Assembly (NCBI GenBank): GCA_022410635.1
Contig: JAJVDF010001827.1
Coordinates: 17,842-81,841 of the forward strand
Direction of reading: 5' to 3'
Source of the DNA: Tretioscincus oriximinensis
Lineage: Eukaryota; Chordata; Lepidosauria; Squamata; Gymnophthalmidae
DNA length: 64,000 nucleotides
Shown here: positions 44,220 to 57,014 of the stretch, in pieces
Numbering within the stretch: position 1 is the stretch's first letter
Layout: each line of letters begins with the position of its first letter
Translations under genes and position numbers: made by a program
Notes under the pieces: generated by a model
Told to the model about the DNA's origin: nothing
The model's database searches: none
The model's input: the letters and a program-made list of their open reading frames with translations, nothing else

Positions 44220-45408
44220 CCCTGTTTCCCCAAAAATAAGAGAGTGTCTTATATTAATTTTGCTGTCCCAAATGCTCTAGGTCTTATTTAAAGGGTGTAT
44301 CTTATTTCTCCATGAAGAAGAATTCACATTTATTGTTGAACAAAACAAAATTGAACATTTATACTATACAGTAGTTGTCATCACAAACCAGCATAACCAG
44401 ACAAANTGTGAATCTTATTACCTGCCCCTGAGTTGAATCCAAATTCAACCCAAATTGAGAGCACTTTTAACTTCAACTCACATTAGGAGTGANTTTTTTT
44501 TTTAATATAAAAGACATTTCCTTAGCAAAAAGCATTTTTTAAAAAGAGTAATTTAAACCCAGATTCAGGAATGGGGAAAAATAGGAAGAAAGGCAGTGTA
44601 GGAGGGGGGGNAGCAAGAAAGGAGGAAAAGGGAAAGGAAGGAAGGAAGGGGGGAAAAGGGAAAGAAGGATAGAAAGAAAGGAAAGAGAAAGAAAAAGGGA
44701 CAGAAANAAAGAAGGAAAGAGAGAAAAAAGAAGGGAGAGNGGACAAAAAGCAAGGACGTAAAGAAACAAATTGCTTGCCACCCAGAATGCCACCATTGCT
44801 TGCTGCCCCAAAACTCATGCTGCTTCTCACGTTGAGCACTGACACACCTCACCACCCTGAGCTTAGGATGTACAGGGCGGCAAGCATGGTTGGCGTGCAG
44901 GATGGTGAACACACAAGACACCAAGCACCACTGCCATAGGCCAAGGGGCTGCCCCAAGCATAGCCATTGCTAGCCACCCAGAGGCACACACCACTTGCTA
45001 TCCTGCGCATGCACACCCCTTGCCATCCTGAGTGCTCATGCCGCTTGCCACCTTGCGCCCTCTGGGTAATGAGGGGTGTGAGTGCCCAGGACAGCAAGAG
45101 ATGTAAGTGCTCAGGGCGGCAAGCATCATGAGCCTCGGAGCGGCAAACAATGGTGACATTAAGGGTGGAAAGCAATGGCTGCGCTTGGGGTGGCAGGTGG
45201 GCAACGCTCAGGGTGATAGGNGGCAACAGCCCTTGGACCAGGGCAGCAGCAGCCCTTGGACTAGGGTGGCAGCAGTGGTGCTTGGGTGGTGGGCATGATC
45301 CAAAACAAAGTTTACTAGTCTTACTTTCGTGCATCTATGGAAAATCAGCACTAGGTCTTATTTTATGGTCTTATTTTATGGGCGTGTCTTATTTTCGGGG
45401 AAATATGG
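44220..45408. mobile_element. TA-flanked DNA element with internal minisatellite
   Basis: Ends CCCTGTTTCCCCAAAAATAA and the complement of TTATTTTCGGGGAAATATGG are inverted repeats of about 24 bp, bordered by TA (44218-44219 and 45409-45410). Inner copies of CTAGGTCTTATTT recur near both ends. The centre holds a purine-rich GGAA tract (44575-44755) and a GC-rich stretch (44760-45300) of degenerate units built on GGCAAGCA/TGCTTGCC. No transposase. The long Cys/Pro-rich frames here are artefacts of the repeats. Confidence 0.75.
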
Positions 45409-45555
45409 TAAAAGATCTACTTACCAAGTACACCATGCACAGCCATCCTTCCAACTCACATGCAACAACCTTCAGCGTAAGCTCCCTGAGATNCAGAGCA
45501 ATTGGTGGATCAATTTCGCTCAAAAAAATCACCTTTGTGCTGACACTTGTGATCA

Positions 45556-46066
45556 TAGATAATTTTATGAAACCCTGAAGGTGGTATATGGTCCTTCATA
45601 TTAGGTCCAAAGCCCCTTTGCAGTGCAAATGGCCACACTCTCCTCGCGGATAAGATGTCAATTCTGAATCAGTGGACAGAACATTTCCAGGCTCTTTTTA
45701 GCACCTATCATACAGTCCAAGAATCAGCAATTCACCACATTCATCAGCAGCCAATGNAAACAGAACTGGACAAATTCTCTATCTTAAAAGAAACAATTGA
45801 GGCCATCAGTAAACTGAAAAGTGATAAGGCAGCAGGAGTTGATGAGATCCCATCTGACCTTTGGAAACATGGCTGCACAACACTACAAACTAAGCTTTGT
45901 GGATATAACTGCATCACATTCAGAGAAGATGTTCTACTTCAATCAAAGTGGCCACAGCTGCTTATTCCACATTGGCCACCAGGGATCATTAAAGGTATGG
46001 ACAACTAGCCCTGTTACTTCATGGAACTTTGTTCGCAAAGCTATGCCAAGAGAAGATGAGAGAATT
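45556..46066 (+). pseudogene. LINE with RT start joined to C-terminal finger
   Basis: The frame 45655-46008 begins ILNQWTEHFQALFSTYHTVQ and runs to SKLKSDKAAGVDEIPSDLW, the start of a non-LTR reverse transcriptase. Just upstream, GGTATATGGTCC...TGGCCACACTCTCC...GATAAG extends it. Instead of the catalytic palm, the next 120 bases (frame 45821-46075) read FYFNQSGHSCLFHIGHQG, resembling the C2H2-like finger at the C-terminus of this LINE group with its Cys residues altered. About 1 kb or more of RT is therefore missing, without the catalytic residues. The clade is not settled. Confidence 0.65.
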
Positions 46067-46361
46067 GTGAGCTAAAGATGGTCAAAAATTATAACTGTGA
46101 TCATTTTGCGCTTATTTATCATGCCTATGTTAAACTGCAGAAGTTCAATTCCAATATTCTATATGTCAGTGCATGACAGAACTGGAGGAGTAGATGTATA
46201 TCTTTATCTCTCCCAATAGCTCATCCATAATTACAGCCTTTCTGTTTTGCAACTTTAACAATACTTCAAAATTTAACTGTTAATCAACATTATGAAATGT
46301 TGCCTAACTATAGCTAAAGGTTCTGTCACAATGTCAGAACCAAACTTTCTGTGACAGAGGC
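46067..46361. other. Spacer
   Basis: No gene seen. Confidence 0.5.
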
Positions 46362-48097
46362 CACATTCACATGATGAGCTAAAACCCGGAATAAAGTTAT
46401 ATTCCAGAATATAGCAAAGCCGTGTACGTTCACACCTCNAAGCTGTATTCCGGAATATACAATGGCGTGTGTGTGCACGTGTATACCTGAATTCTCGTGA
46501 TACGCAGCCGGCTCTGCCACGTTTCGGTTGTACCCTCCANGGCGGAGCTGGCTGCATGTCACAAGAAGCGTTTTCCTAAGCCCAGCCAGCCATCCGCCTG
46601 CTTTTAGGGGTAACTCCTGCTTGGAGATTGGCTCTGCAAAAGAAAGGGGAACAATGACAGACGTCCTGTCAACCTCCCCACGGGCAGAGCCAATCTCCAG
46701 GAAATTCTGCTGAAGCAAGAGGGGGAGATGGCTGCATTTTGTGGGCCCCATCCATACGGAGCCAAAAGCAGACGGAGNNAATTCTCCTGAAGCGGCCAGG
46801 TTCTGCTGGCTCCATCCATANGGAGCCCAGTTCTGGGTAACATTTTGGGACAATTTGTGACATTTTGGGACATTTTGGCATGTGGATGGCTCTATCNGCT
46901 GTTAAATGGTTTGGCTGAGGGGAGGAGGGGCAGGTGGGGAGGATGATAGGATGTCTGTCATTGTTCCCCTTCCTTTTGCAGAGCTGATCTCCAGGCAGCA
47001 GCCCCCAAAAGCAGGCAGAGGTCTGGCTTGGCTTAGAAAAAGGCGGGCAGATTTCCCCACCGAAGGAGGTGGCGCTTCCTCCTGTCTGTAATGAAATCAC
47101 CTAATTGGAGCAAGGGTCCTTTAAAATTTCCAAGCCTAACAGCCAAGTCTTTGGGGTGGGGCTTGGGATAAGAAAGGGGGAGGTGCGAGGGAGGGAGTAG
47201 AATTGTGGATTGTTGTAGGATTGTTGTAGGATTGTATGTTGAATTGTTTTAGTGATTGTTTGAGCGTGTGGCCAAACAATTGAATTAAAAGTGTTTCTCT
47301 GCTGGAGTGTGAAAATAAAAGAAATACCAAAGAGGGATACATACCAGCTGGGGGACTGGGGATAGAAAGGAAAAGCTGAGAGANTTTGAATGTGGGCANG
47401 CAAAAGGGAAGCTTAGCCAGAGACATAGAAGGCTCAGGACCTTTTCCCTACCCAGGGTGGCTAAACTGTATCTTTGGTTTCTTTATGTTTGAGTTGCCTG
47501 TTACTTTGTTATAATAAAGATGTTTTTATGGTTTCAAACATACAAAGCAAAGGGGCTCATTCTGGTATAATTTTCACTCCTGAATATTAATTTCTTCCTG
47601 AGGGATGTGGTGGCAACCTACCTGAGGAATAAACCCTGTCTACAGAACTGTTTATTTTATTTATCCCATCTCTCCTATCCTATCTACATACAAGCAAAGT
47701 AATAAAATCCAAGTGCCTTGTTCATAATAAAGGACCATCTACCAATATTAATAAGGGGGGACTGTGGTATCAAAACTATACTGAAGAAATAAACATATAA
47801 AAGTACCTACACAGTCTTAGCTTCCGCTCGGTTTCGTTACACTGTCATCTCTCCCCTCCTGTCTCTCACACTAATAATGTTCACATGGGAGAGGACGGGG
47901 ATTGGCTATGAGATGATGGAGGTTGGCTATGAGATTTCGGACATTCTCCACAATTATTCCTGATTATCCCAGCAATAGTTTATTGCGGAATGCATGGCGT
48001 TTATTGCAGAAGAACTGCTGAAACATGCTTAACACGTGTAACCCAACCTTCCTTATGTCGCTACAACTGAGGCATAAAATAGCAGTATGAACTCAGC
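46362..48097. mobile_element. Putative composite inverted-repeat element
   Basis: The left end GGCCACATTCACATGATGAG and the complement of the right end (GGCTGAGTTCATACTGCT) are loosely inverted. Both lead into ATTCC...AATAAA words like the MITE at 25836. Inside, arms of about 107-110 bp at 46571-46680 and 46935-47041 are clear inverted repeats (AAGGGGAACAATGACAGACG against its complement). The remainder (47100-47950) has a GGATTGTTGTAGGATTGTTG short tandem and an AATAAAG signal but no coding frame. The outer limits are uncertain. Confidence 0.4.
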
Positions 48098-48105
48098 CAG
48101 AGCAA

Positions 48106-48842
48106 GAAAAGGATCTTGGAGTGTTGGTGGAGAATTCAATGAAGGTGTCATCCCAGTGTGCAACAGCAGCAAAAAAGGCAAATTCAGTATTGGGTATAAT
48201 TAGGAAAGGAATAGAAAACAAATCAGCAAATGTTGTTTTGCCTCTTTATAAATCGGTGGTGANGAATCCTGTGTTCAGTTCTGGTCATCACATCTCAAGA
48301 GGGATATTGTGGAACTAGAGAAGGTGCAGAAAAGGGCAAAAAGAATGATCAAGGGTCTGGAGCACCTCTCTTATGAAGCCAGGCTGCAACGTCTGGGCCT
48401 CTTCAGCCTCAAAAGGCTACACTTGAGAGGTGATCTGATTGAAGAGTACAAAATCATGCATGGGATGGATAGGGTGAATAGAGAAAAATGTATTATCTAT
48501 CACACAACGTTANGACCAGAGGGCACTCCTTGAAACTGATGTGTGGAAAAGTGAGAACAAAGGAAAGTATTTTTTTTCATCCATAGGGACATTGGCCTGT
48601 GGAATTTACCTCCTGCAGAGGTGATGGTAGCTTGGACAACAAGGGTATAAATGGGTACTAGGATGGATGTCTGGATGTTGCCTCCGGGATGGAGCAACAG
48701 GTAATGCTCCTGAAATGCCATAAACAGGTGCATATTTTGCTTTCCCCTATTCATACTGTGGGCCTCTGTGTGAGACAGAATTCTAGACTAGATGGGCTAT
48801 GACCCGATCCANTATAGCTCTTATTATGTTCTTATGTTCTTA
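48106..48842 (+). pseudogene. CR1-like LINE ORF2 end and 3' UTR
   Basis: Frames 48121-48318 and 48309-48533 cover the RT C-terminal region: NSMKVSSQCATAAKKANSVL, IIRKGIENKSANVVLPLYKS, then MELEKVQKRAKRMIKGLEHL and LKRLHLRGDLIEEYKIMHGM. Frame changes near 48262 (an N) and 48512. The 3' UTR ends TTCTTATGTTCTTAATG at about 48842. It is the most complete template in the window for the fragments at 12160, 13226, 25690 and 39163. Confidence 0.88.
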
Positions 48843-48989
48843 ATGTCTGTTAAATATAAGCAGGTTCAAAGTAAGCAAAGCAGAATTTAGTGATTTTTTC
48901 CCTTTGTATTTTGAGTCATGATTATTGAAATTAGACTTACCTTCAGTAATACACGACAGTCATGCATTCTGAGGAATGGGAACTAGTAG

Positions 48990-49105
48990 ACCTGTCTACG
49001 AAAGCTTATGCCAACCACTTTTCTCAAGTTAGTCTCAAAGTGCTGCTAGCTCCTTTGCTGGACTTTCTGCTAGACTAACACGGCTATTTCTCTGAAATTG
49101 ACTAC
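48990..49105 (+). repeat. Interspersed repeat X, copy 2
   Basis: TACGAAAGCTTATGCCAACC, AGTTAGTCTCAAAGTGCTGC and GACTAACACGGCTATTTCTC. See 22546. Confidence 0.65.
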
Positions 49106-52100
49106 CGAGGAGATTTCATAATTCATAATGATTTTCCACTCCGTGCCCAGTGATAAATCTGGGTTTTTTTCAGGGAGTTCTGACTAATGTTCGCTTTACA
49201 CAACTATATTTATTCTATTTAGATGTTACATTCTAAAATGTATTAGAGTACATTAGATTATGTTAAAAACATAATGTCTAGAACCCTACGGATTTTGTAA
49301 AATACATTTTGAGATTAGATTTTTTGAAGAAAAAAAAGAAAAATACTTATTATTTTTTTCTATGCAGAATTCGAATTGACATGTTTTGTTCATTTATCCA
49401 ATATGATCTTAATCTGATCCTCAAAGGTGACATCTCTGGGCAACTGGCTTTCTGGTGAAATAATCTGATGGAAAATAAATAGCTGCAACCATCAGCAGGA
49501 TGATACGTCTCATATTGTTCCCCTCAGTGCAATTAAAAAATGTTGAAAGTTAAACTAGTTTTAGAAAGCTTTACCTGGCATTTCCAAGCAAAGGTTGCAA
49601 GTTTACCTCAAGAGTCAAAACTGGCAAAAGTTTACATCACTCCTACATTGGCAACTAACTTGGGAAGAGAAAATCACACAGTAATAGATGAAATCCATCT
49701 TCCTTTCATACTAAATCAGAACCTATAATGAGAAGTTATACTAGCACGGCTTAAGGGCTTTTTATAGTGACAAAATGCCAAGAANGAGAAAATACATTTT
49801 GATCCTGCTTGGATAATGTATTTGGTACTTAGCATATTGTTAGCATATTGCAATTAATGCAGCCTGACAAGTCACTTTAATTGACATAATTCATTTTGCA
49901 ATAACCAAGAACCTGACTGTCAGGATTCTTTCCTCTCTTTGTTGGCTAGGGTTAGGGATGTATCAAGAGTGTGATGATTTCATCTAAGGGACTCAAAATA
50001 ACTACTGAGGAGAAGGAAGAGGAGGAGGAACTGACCCAAAATACATTTTTCTCTGTTTCTTGTCTTGTCCTTGCATACCATCCATTATGATATTATTTAT
50101 GCACAATGTTTGCCTCTTGTTGATAAAAAAAATCAAAGATAATGTCTTGATATGTGGAACATGGTTATCAGGAATTGTACACATTTCTGCAATGGGGTAA
50201 TCCCTGTGAGGAAAATACTTCATTCGACTTCCTTTTGAAACAGTTTCTCAAAAACTATCAAAAAAGTCATACAGTTAGAGAAATTGGTATTGTGAGGAAA
50301 GAGTCGGAAAACTTATCTCCGTTCTCACTTCTATGAGAGANGTTTTGAATGCGGGGTAAAGGACAAGAGGTCCATCTTTTGTCACAATGTTGATAGTTGA
50401 TCCATCTTCAGTTTCAGTCATAACAATCACAGCAGTTGGATTGTTGGAACTGCCAACAAATCAAAAAGCTTCAGGCAGCTTTTTTAATTGACAAAAGGGG
50501 TTGCCAATCCCAGAAGAAATGGAAGGGCTGCCTAGGAGAGCTACAGTCTCTCTCTCAGTCTCCCTAGAGGTGCCATCCTGTATTGGCATTCAACTTGCAG
50601 ACTCAGAGAGAGACTGGTAAGTGCTTGAATGTGCCTCCTTCCAGCCACTTTCCTAACTTTGCTGAGGTGGGGGGAACCTGCGTCCCCCAGCCCCAAACTG
50701 CACCAGCAGCCGCTGAATCACAGGTATAATATGGCAATGGAAAGCAGAGAAAAGAAGTTCAGAGAGAGGCATGTTTTTCATACAAAGGCTCTATCCACTA
50801 TCAAAATGTAAACTATTCATTGCTTGATGCTGCTGCTGTCAAATGTAAGATCAAGGGGGGAAAGAATAATTGTTCATACATGACTTGATTGTGGATTAAT
50901 CGCTTGTCCTAGTGTGTGCCACTGAGCCTTGGGGAAGTCAGGGGATTCTGTTATCAATAACTGTTCCAATTCCAGTCAATGTACCTAAATTATATTATGT
51001 CTGTAAATGAGAGATTATGAGTCTTTTATGAGTTCCATTTCAATTGAACTGTTCCATGTGTTGGGTGAAGACAGCNGTATTCTGGACCAGCATACTGGTG
51101 CCTATACTGGACTGTATTCATCTTCATAGGACTAGTTAATATTGGCCTCTTCAACATCAGTGGTTTGAATATAGGTATGGATTTATTTTATCTTGAGTGG
51201 TTTGTCTTGGTTTGAAACAGAAATCATCCTTTTATTGACCCATTTTGCCCACTCCAATCCTTCTGAGGAGTTCTTGACCATAGTAGTAGCTGTAATATCT
51301 GAATTAGATAATGTCATTTCAATTCATTTCAATTCACTAACCTAAACCTCTTTCCACCTTAGTTTTGACTGCATACAAGAATGTGTAAGGTTATTATTCT
51401 GTCTACCATGTGGCAGTGTTGAGAAAGATGGTGTCTCTGTCACCATTGCATTCTCACGTGGCTTTTAAAAATAGCCATGTTTATGAAATTCAGAGTTTTT
51501 CTTGATATGTTTGTAAGGCATACTCAGGAAAAGAAATCATTCAAATTGTAAGGAATTGAATCTCAGAATTCAACACTTTTAAATGGAGATTTCCATGACA
51601 CTGACTCACATAAGACCCGTTGGTGAAGGACATGATAAAAGTATCTTTAAATAAATGAGCCAACACACCTACTCCATATAAGCTCTATGTTATTTAATTT
51701 AAAAATATTAATGCCTTACTGTATTCTCTCTTTTCCTTTCAANACCCTTTCAGTTGTGGTGATATAGAAGATTATAGTTAATGGCAAGCCAATTTTTAAA
51801 GAACAAGCACTAAGGTGATGAAGGGGTGAGAAGGGACAGACTCATTTTAGATATAAATGGTTCTTTACATCAACCTGTCCCTTTGCCTTAGAGAAACACA
51901 GCTTGCTAACAATTGTCAACACGTCCGTTAACCAGATATTCAACTTTGATCCTGTGTATCTAGGTAAAAGAGCCAATCNCATTTAACACTTGTCAGATAT
52001 GCACAAATGGACTTCTAACAAATGAGTGCTTGGCCCAATGACTCTTGGCAACTCAGTTGAGGAGCTGTACATCAATACTGCAAAAATGAGCTTGCTGTTT

Positions 52101-52309
52101 TGATTCAATAATACCTCGTAGCAAAAATATTATTTCATTCAATTAAAAGAGATTGAAACAATGAGGGGGGCATGCATAGTTATGCAAAAGGACCTGAAAT
52201 TCAAAAAAAAAATAACATAAAAGTTTATAAACTGTATATCAGCAGGAGACCCTTAAATGTCATTTCTGCATGAGACTTACCAGCTCCATGCTAGGGAGAG
52301 CTGCTACAA
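49106..52309. other. Long spacer, candidate conserved blocks
   Basis: No coding frame with a domain. 49780-49925 (GCATATTGCAATTAATGCAG, CTTTAATTGACATAATTC) and 50890-51080 look repeat-free and enhancer-like. GC-richer 50500-50700 has no open frame of note. Confidence 0.3.
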
Positions 52310-52760
52310 TTTGGAATAAACAACCAATCTGATGGTTGGAAGGGTAGGATATATACCTGCCCAAAGTCTTAGATCTTCTGATGAGGTCCTCCTACCAGTA
52401 GCACCTCCTTCACTCTTCAAAAGGGTGAGGACATGTGGGTAGGCTTTCTCTGCAATAGCTACCAGGTTGTGGAATTCTCTACCCTCTGAGGTTTGTTGAC
52501 ACCTATGCTGCAAACATGTAGACGTCTGGTGAAGACACACCTGTTCACCCTTGCCTTCTGCTTAGCCGAAAAATCCCCTCTCTTTGAAGGCACTGTTCTA
52601 TTTTAATTGTTCTATTTTAATCTGTTTTATGGTCTGTTTCATTGTGCTCCACCTTGAGGCCTTTGGGTACTGGGCAGAATATAAATATAAATATAAACAA
52701 ATAAATAAAAATAAATAAATAAATAAATAAAGAATGAATGAATGAATGAATGAATGAATA
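52310..52760 (+). mobile_element. L2 LINE ORF2 end and 3' UTR
   Basis: LRSSDEV and AFSAIATRLWNSLPSEV-type text is readable with frame changes at 52370-52500. CACCTTGAGGCCTTTGGGTA, a (TAAA)n run and (GAAT)n units at 52731-52760 follow. Confidence 0.75.
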
Positions 52761-54890
52761 GGATCCTCCTTGCAGGCTGGAAATGAAAGTTTCTTTGAAA
52801 TTCCTTACAAGGCATTTTTTCTGTGTGCCAAGGAGTGTTCAATTTTGTTACTATTTCTGGGTGCTCCCTAGAGCTCCAATGGGGAGGCAAGGATTATGTG
52901 TCCTATGAGATAAGTTAAGGTGAATGCCAAAATGGCCATCACACTATTTCAATCCATTGTGGAGACATTGGAATGAATCTTTGCCCTCAGTGACACAAAA
53001 CGTACTTGGATCTTGTGTCTGGCCAAAAGGAGATCAAATATGGGATATTGGACTATGGAGGTTTTATGTANGTGCTTTTCATGTGACAATATATTAAAAC
53101 CGAGCATCAATGGACTGCTTAGAAGCCGTTCACAAGTAGAGTGAAATGCAGTGCCATTTGCGTGCTGCATTTCACATTACATCCTGGTTTAATGAAGACC
53201 AGGGACATGACCTCCTTATCTCAGTTCTGAGTGTGGAACAACCACGGTAAATATTACTCTGAACTGGGATAGTAGGTTTGTGCCAAAAGAGCCAAAGGAT
53301 AGTCTTTAAGTGCCCTAAGGCAGTCAACCTGGCATTAGTGCTTCAAACTCTTTGAATGATCCTGGAATGGCTACAGTTCATGAATGAAAGTAAAATGGCA
53401 GCAGGAAGTAATTATATGACTCACTTCCTGCAATTCTTTATAAAGAATCATTTTATAACAGATACACTCTGTTCATTATTTGGGAAAACTGTTTTTTAAA
53501 ACTGCAGTATAATTCATGTATATTCACTGATATGATNTCCAGAAGCAATAAAAGAGAATAAGAGGAGGAATGGTCTTGGAACCTGTTCAATGATCAAACC
53601 TGCTCATAAAACTGCGAAGGATTTCCCCCTACTCCTGACACTTTCAAAGAAGTACTATTGCAGGTGAGTTGGACCTGGGAGGGGTGCCGAATGTTTGCGG
53701 GGGGGGGGGGGCAGATGGGTGGCTAGGAGTATGGGATTTAGGGCCACCCAGGTGCTGTGACCCTTCGTTATACTCCTGGGTATATAAAAATACTAACAGG
53801 AAAAAGCATAATATCACTTTATCAGGTTACTATGCTGGTTCTTTGCAATCACATATGGTAATCCCTTCATAGTAATGCTACAGTAGTTTGAGAAAAAATT
53901 AATCTATACAGGCCCTCATAAGGCCTTGGTTAAAAAGATTAAACCAAAAAATCAGTTTACGTAATCTCTGTTCAAGTGATTACATAATTCAGTTTTACAT
54001 AATTCAGTATGCACTACAAGATTGGTGACCCTCTCAATTGTTTTTTTTTACTGATTGCTAAATAAGCACAGCTCATGATGCAGGAATGGCAATTACATTT
54101 CAGTTAAATTATAGTTACGGTATCATTGTAATGTGCAATTCATAGAATTAACCTTCTATTTAACATTTTAGTATAGCTACATGTGCCACATGCTCCAGTT
54201 TAGGATAATTACATGGTAGTGTATTAAGTACAANATTATTGGGGTAATTATAAGCAATGCTCTCATTTAGTTAACCTTGTTTCAAGAATTACAATTATAG
54301 AATGGAAACAAAAGTACACAAATAAACAACTCCCAAAATCTTACAGATAAAATCTGATCAAATTGTCTTCACATTTAGAAACATATATTTTCCTTGGGGA
54401 AAAAAATCTATCAAGCAAAACTGGAATCAGGGGTCACTGTTTGGAGCTACGGTGCAAAGTTAGGATTAACAAAGGAAAGGGATTTTTAAAAAATCAATGA
54501 GTCATTGGTTTGTACAATTTAATAACAAAAGTAGTGGCAGCTACTAATCTGGATGAGTTTAGGCCCTGGTCATACGTTTGCTTTTAAGAGATAGTTGTGT
54601 TACTATTTGTTCAGAAAGTTCAGCAAGGGGAGAGGCTTGTTGTAGCACTTTGGAGACTAACAAGGAAGATAGATGGCATGGTGCTATTAAGTTTCAGAAT
54701 AAGGCTAGATATATTATTTTGTAAAATTATCTCTGCAGAAGCCACTGAAGAAGACTATCTGTTGCCTATCCTTGTCTATAACCATGACAACATCATTAGT
54801 TACCACACTTTTCCTACAATTGAGTTCCATACATCCACACTTCATTACATTATACACAGGCATAAAATGATAAACAGTGGAATAAATAAA
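52761..54890. other. Spacer with G-run and candidate conserved block
   Basis: A G homopolymer lies at 53700-53711. 53930-54300 is repeat-free and dense in TAATTA, GTAATTATAAGC, GGCAATTACATTT and TTACATAATTC words, similar in character to 42040-42560. The 100-codon frame at 54597-54899 is not recognised. Confidence 0.35.
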
Positions 54891-55047
54891 GAATCATAGA
54901 ATCATAAAGTTAGAAAGGACCTCCAGGGTCATTGGGTCCAATCCCCTGCTCAATGCAGAACTCATTAAACTATCCCAGACAGCCTCAGTCCAGCCTCTGT
55001 TTGAAGACTTCCAGCGAAGGCGAACTCACCACCTCCTGTGGCAAAAG
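54891..55047 (-). mobile_element. CR1 LINE 3' end
   Basis: GAATCATAGAATCATAAAG tail, AAAGGACCTCCAGGGTCATT, CCAATCCCCTGCTCAATGC and CTTCCAGCGAAGGCGAACTC on the plus strand. Confidence 0.9.
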
Positions 55048-55839
55048 GCCATGGCTTAGGTTTCCCAGTACCTTAAGAGTGTGTTAGGTGAAGCACACTA
55101 GGCTGATCTGTCCCCAGCAGCCCATGCTGCTACAACCCTGCATCTGTCCCATGGGACACTATGCCAACCCCCCAAGGGTAAGCTCCACGCTGGCATACCA
55201 AAATATATGACAGTTAGAGGATATCTGCCCCCCCCCCCTGTGGGCAGTAACCATCACTTTGGGATCAGCCCAGATGCGTCTCTTCCCATGCTTCACCCAA
55301 AGCCATGACAATAGGGAGGGAAGGCGTTTGCTCTCCTCCATGCAACAGTGATGAGCTTCCTGCATGCTGCTCCTTTTAAGCCAAAGGAGCTAAGCCACGT
55401 CCTGGCTTCGGCTGCTCTGCCCAGGTTTTTCTACATGCAAGAGAGCAGCAGAGAGAAATGCTGGCTGCAAACGCAACCCTATTGCCTGGCCACTCAGACC
55501 ACCAATAGCCATGGCACACGAGTGCACCANAGGGCGTTTTTTCATTTTCCTCTATCCTGCTCTACATCCCCTTATGCTGCTTGCTTTTGCTGTCTTCGAT
55601 TCAAGATTTGTTTGGACTCTGATTACTCGTGCATTTTGGACATTCCTCCTATTTTTATAAGTTCGATTTAGATTTTATCTGATTTTTTTTAACTTATATT
55701 GACTTATTTAATAAATTTATATTTATTATATACAGATACCACCCAAATATTTGCCACTTTATACAGGGATGTAATTTATTGACTGTGTTTTTAGAGAGTT
55801 TGTTTTTCATTGTTTCTACCTTCCATTATTATTTTTGTT
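55048..55839. other. GC-richer spacer
   Basis: The 107-codon plus frame 55348-55671 and the 68-codon minus frame 55159-55365 have no recognisable domain. A C-run lies at 55230-55240. No gene called. Confidence 0.4.
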
Positions 55840-56061
55840 GCTTTCTTTACATTCTATCTTCCCCATCACATTGAGATGTTGGTACTCATTTATCTAATTG
55901 AAATGCAGATTACAAATTTTTGCATTTCTTTCAAGTAGCTGAGTTGGCCAGAGCTGCTGGCAAGTAGAAGCCACTCACTCCTCCNCACATCCGACACAGG
56001 GCCTCGAAACTGGATCTCTCAGATGAGAGGCCATCTCCTTAGTGACTGCGCTATTCGTGCC
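55840..56061 (-). mobile_element. tRNA-derived SINE, copy 3
   Basis: Best tRNA-like head of the family. The minus strand begins GGCACGAATAGCGCAGTCAC (A box), then TCTCATCTGAGAGATCC and a B-box-like GTTTCGAGGCCC (near 56000). The linker CGGATGTGGAGGAGTGAGTG and a diverged body follow. Copies at 379 and 38836 lie on the same strand. Confidence 0.75.
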
Positions 56062-57014
56062 TATGTTTGAATAGTATGACATTTAGCATAAAGGGATCTT
56101 AGTATTCTGATAGATAATTTGTTGATGATATCGACCTAATATATAACAGAAAAAAACCAAATTCAGTGTTAGATGTAATTAGCAAGGAAACTGTCACACA
56201 CACACAATACATTCATTCATTCTTTCGTACTTACGTACATANATACATACATACATACACACAATATATATGGTGTTATGTGCATACACACAGAATTGTC
56301 CAAACTTTCTCATATTCACCTGCTAAAATTCCAGTGACACACATCTAGATTCATAACAGGATTTATGATAATGAACTTCAAAATGAACTACACTTGGGAG
56401 ATTTCAGAGCCCCATTAAATGGTTATTCATACAATATGTTTCCTAGCCAACAGATTCATTGGTAGGATATATCACAAACCGTATGCTATAAATTTCAAAG
56501 AAAATTTTATGACTCACTATGGAAATTCATATTTAAATGACATCTCCCATGTACAAGCCTATAAAATCAGAGTAAAAAATAATTTCAGGACAGACATTCT
56601 CATGCAACCATCCCCCAAATCTCATGAATTAATAATTATAGTTAAGAACTTTCAAAATCTCTTATCAAGTTTAGGGTGGTCTGTGATTTTTAGAAAGTGA
56701 CTATTTTACAGTAGCCATAGCCACAGACTAGTGAGAAGAACACTTTACAGTGGTGATTGGAGTTTTGAAACTCTTCAGAATTTCCCATATTTCTACATAA
56801 ATGTGACTTAAAACTGCACCAGATTTTCACAAATCGTAAAAGTAGATAGAGAACCGTATCAAAACCAATTAATGAAAAATATTAGTGTAAATGTAAATAG
56901 GATTTGAATTCAATATATGGGCATTTTTATCTTCACCTGGATAAAAAGCATATTTCTACTGTACAGCAAAAGTCCTTCTGCTGGCTATAAACACTGTGCC
57001 CAATATGAATCCAG
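56062..57014. other. AT-rich spacer with CA/TACA simple repeat
   Basis: 56195-56270 contains (CA)n, (ATTC)n and (TACA)n units. No gene. Confidence 0.5.

Noticed and set aside
44522..45334. Frames of 90-161 codons rich in Cys, Ser, Phe
   Set aside because: They cover the GGAA tract and GC-rich repeat units inside a DNA transposon and have no domain.
46273..47100. Frames up to 175 codons on the minus strand
   Set aside because: Several N-containing codons and inverted repeats; no conserved domain visible.
55985..56061. tRNA gene
   Set aside because: The A- and B-box-like segments are followed by a SINE body and the anticodon arm does not form; copies recur at 39030-39100.
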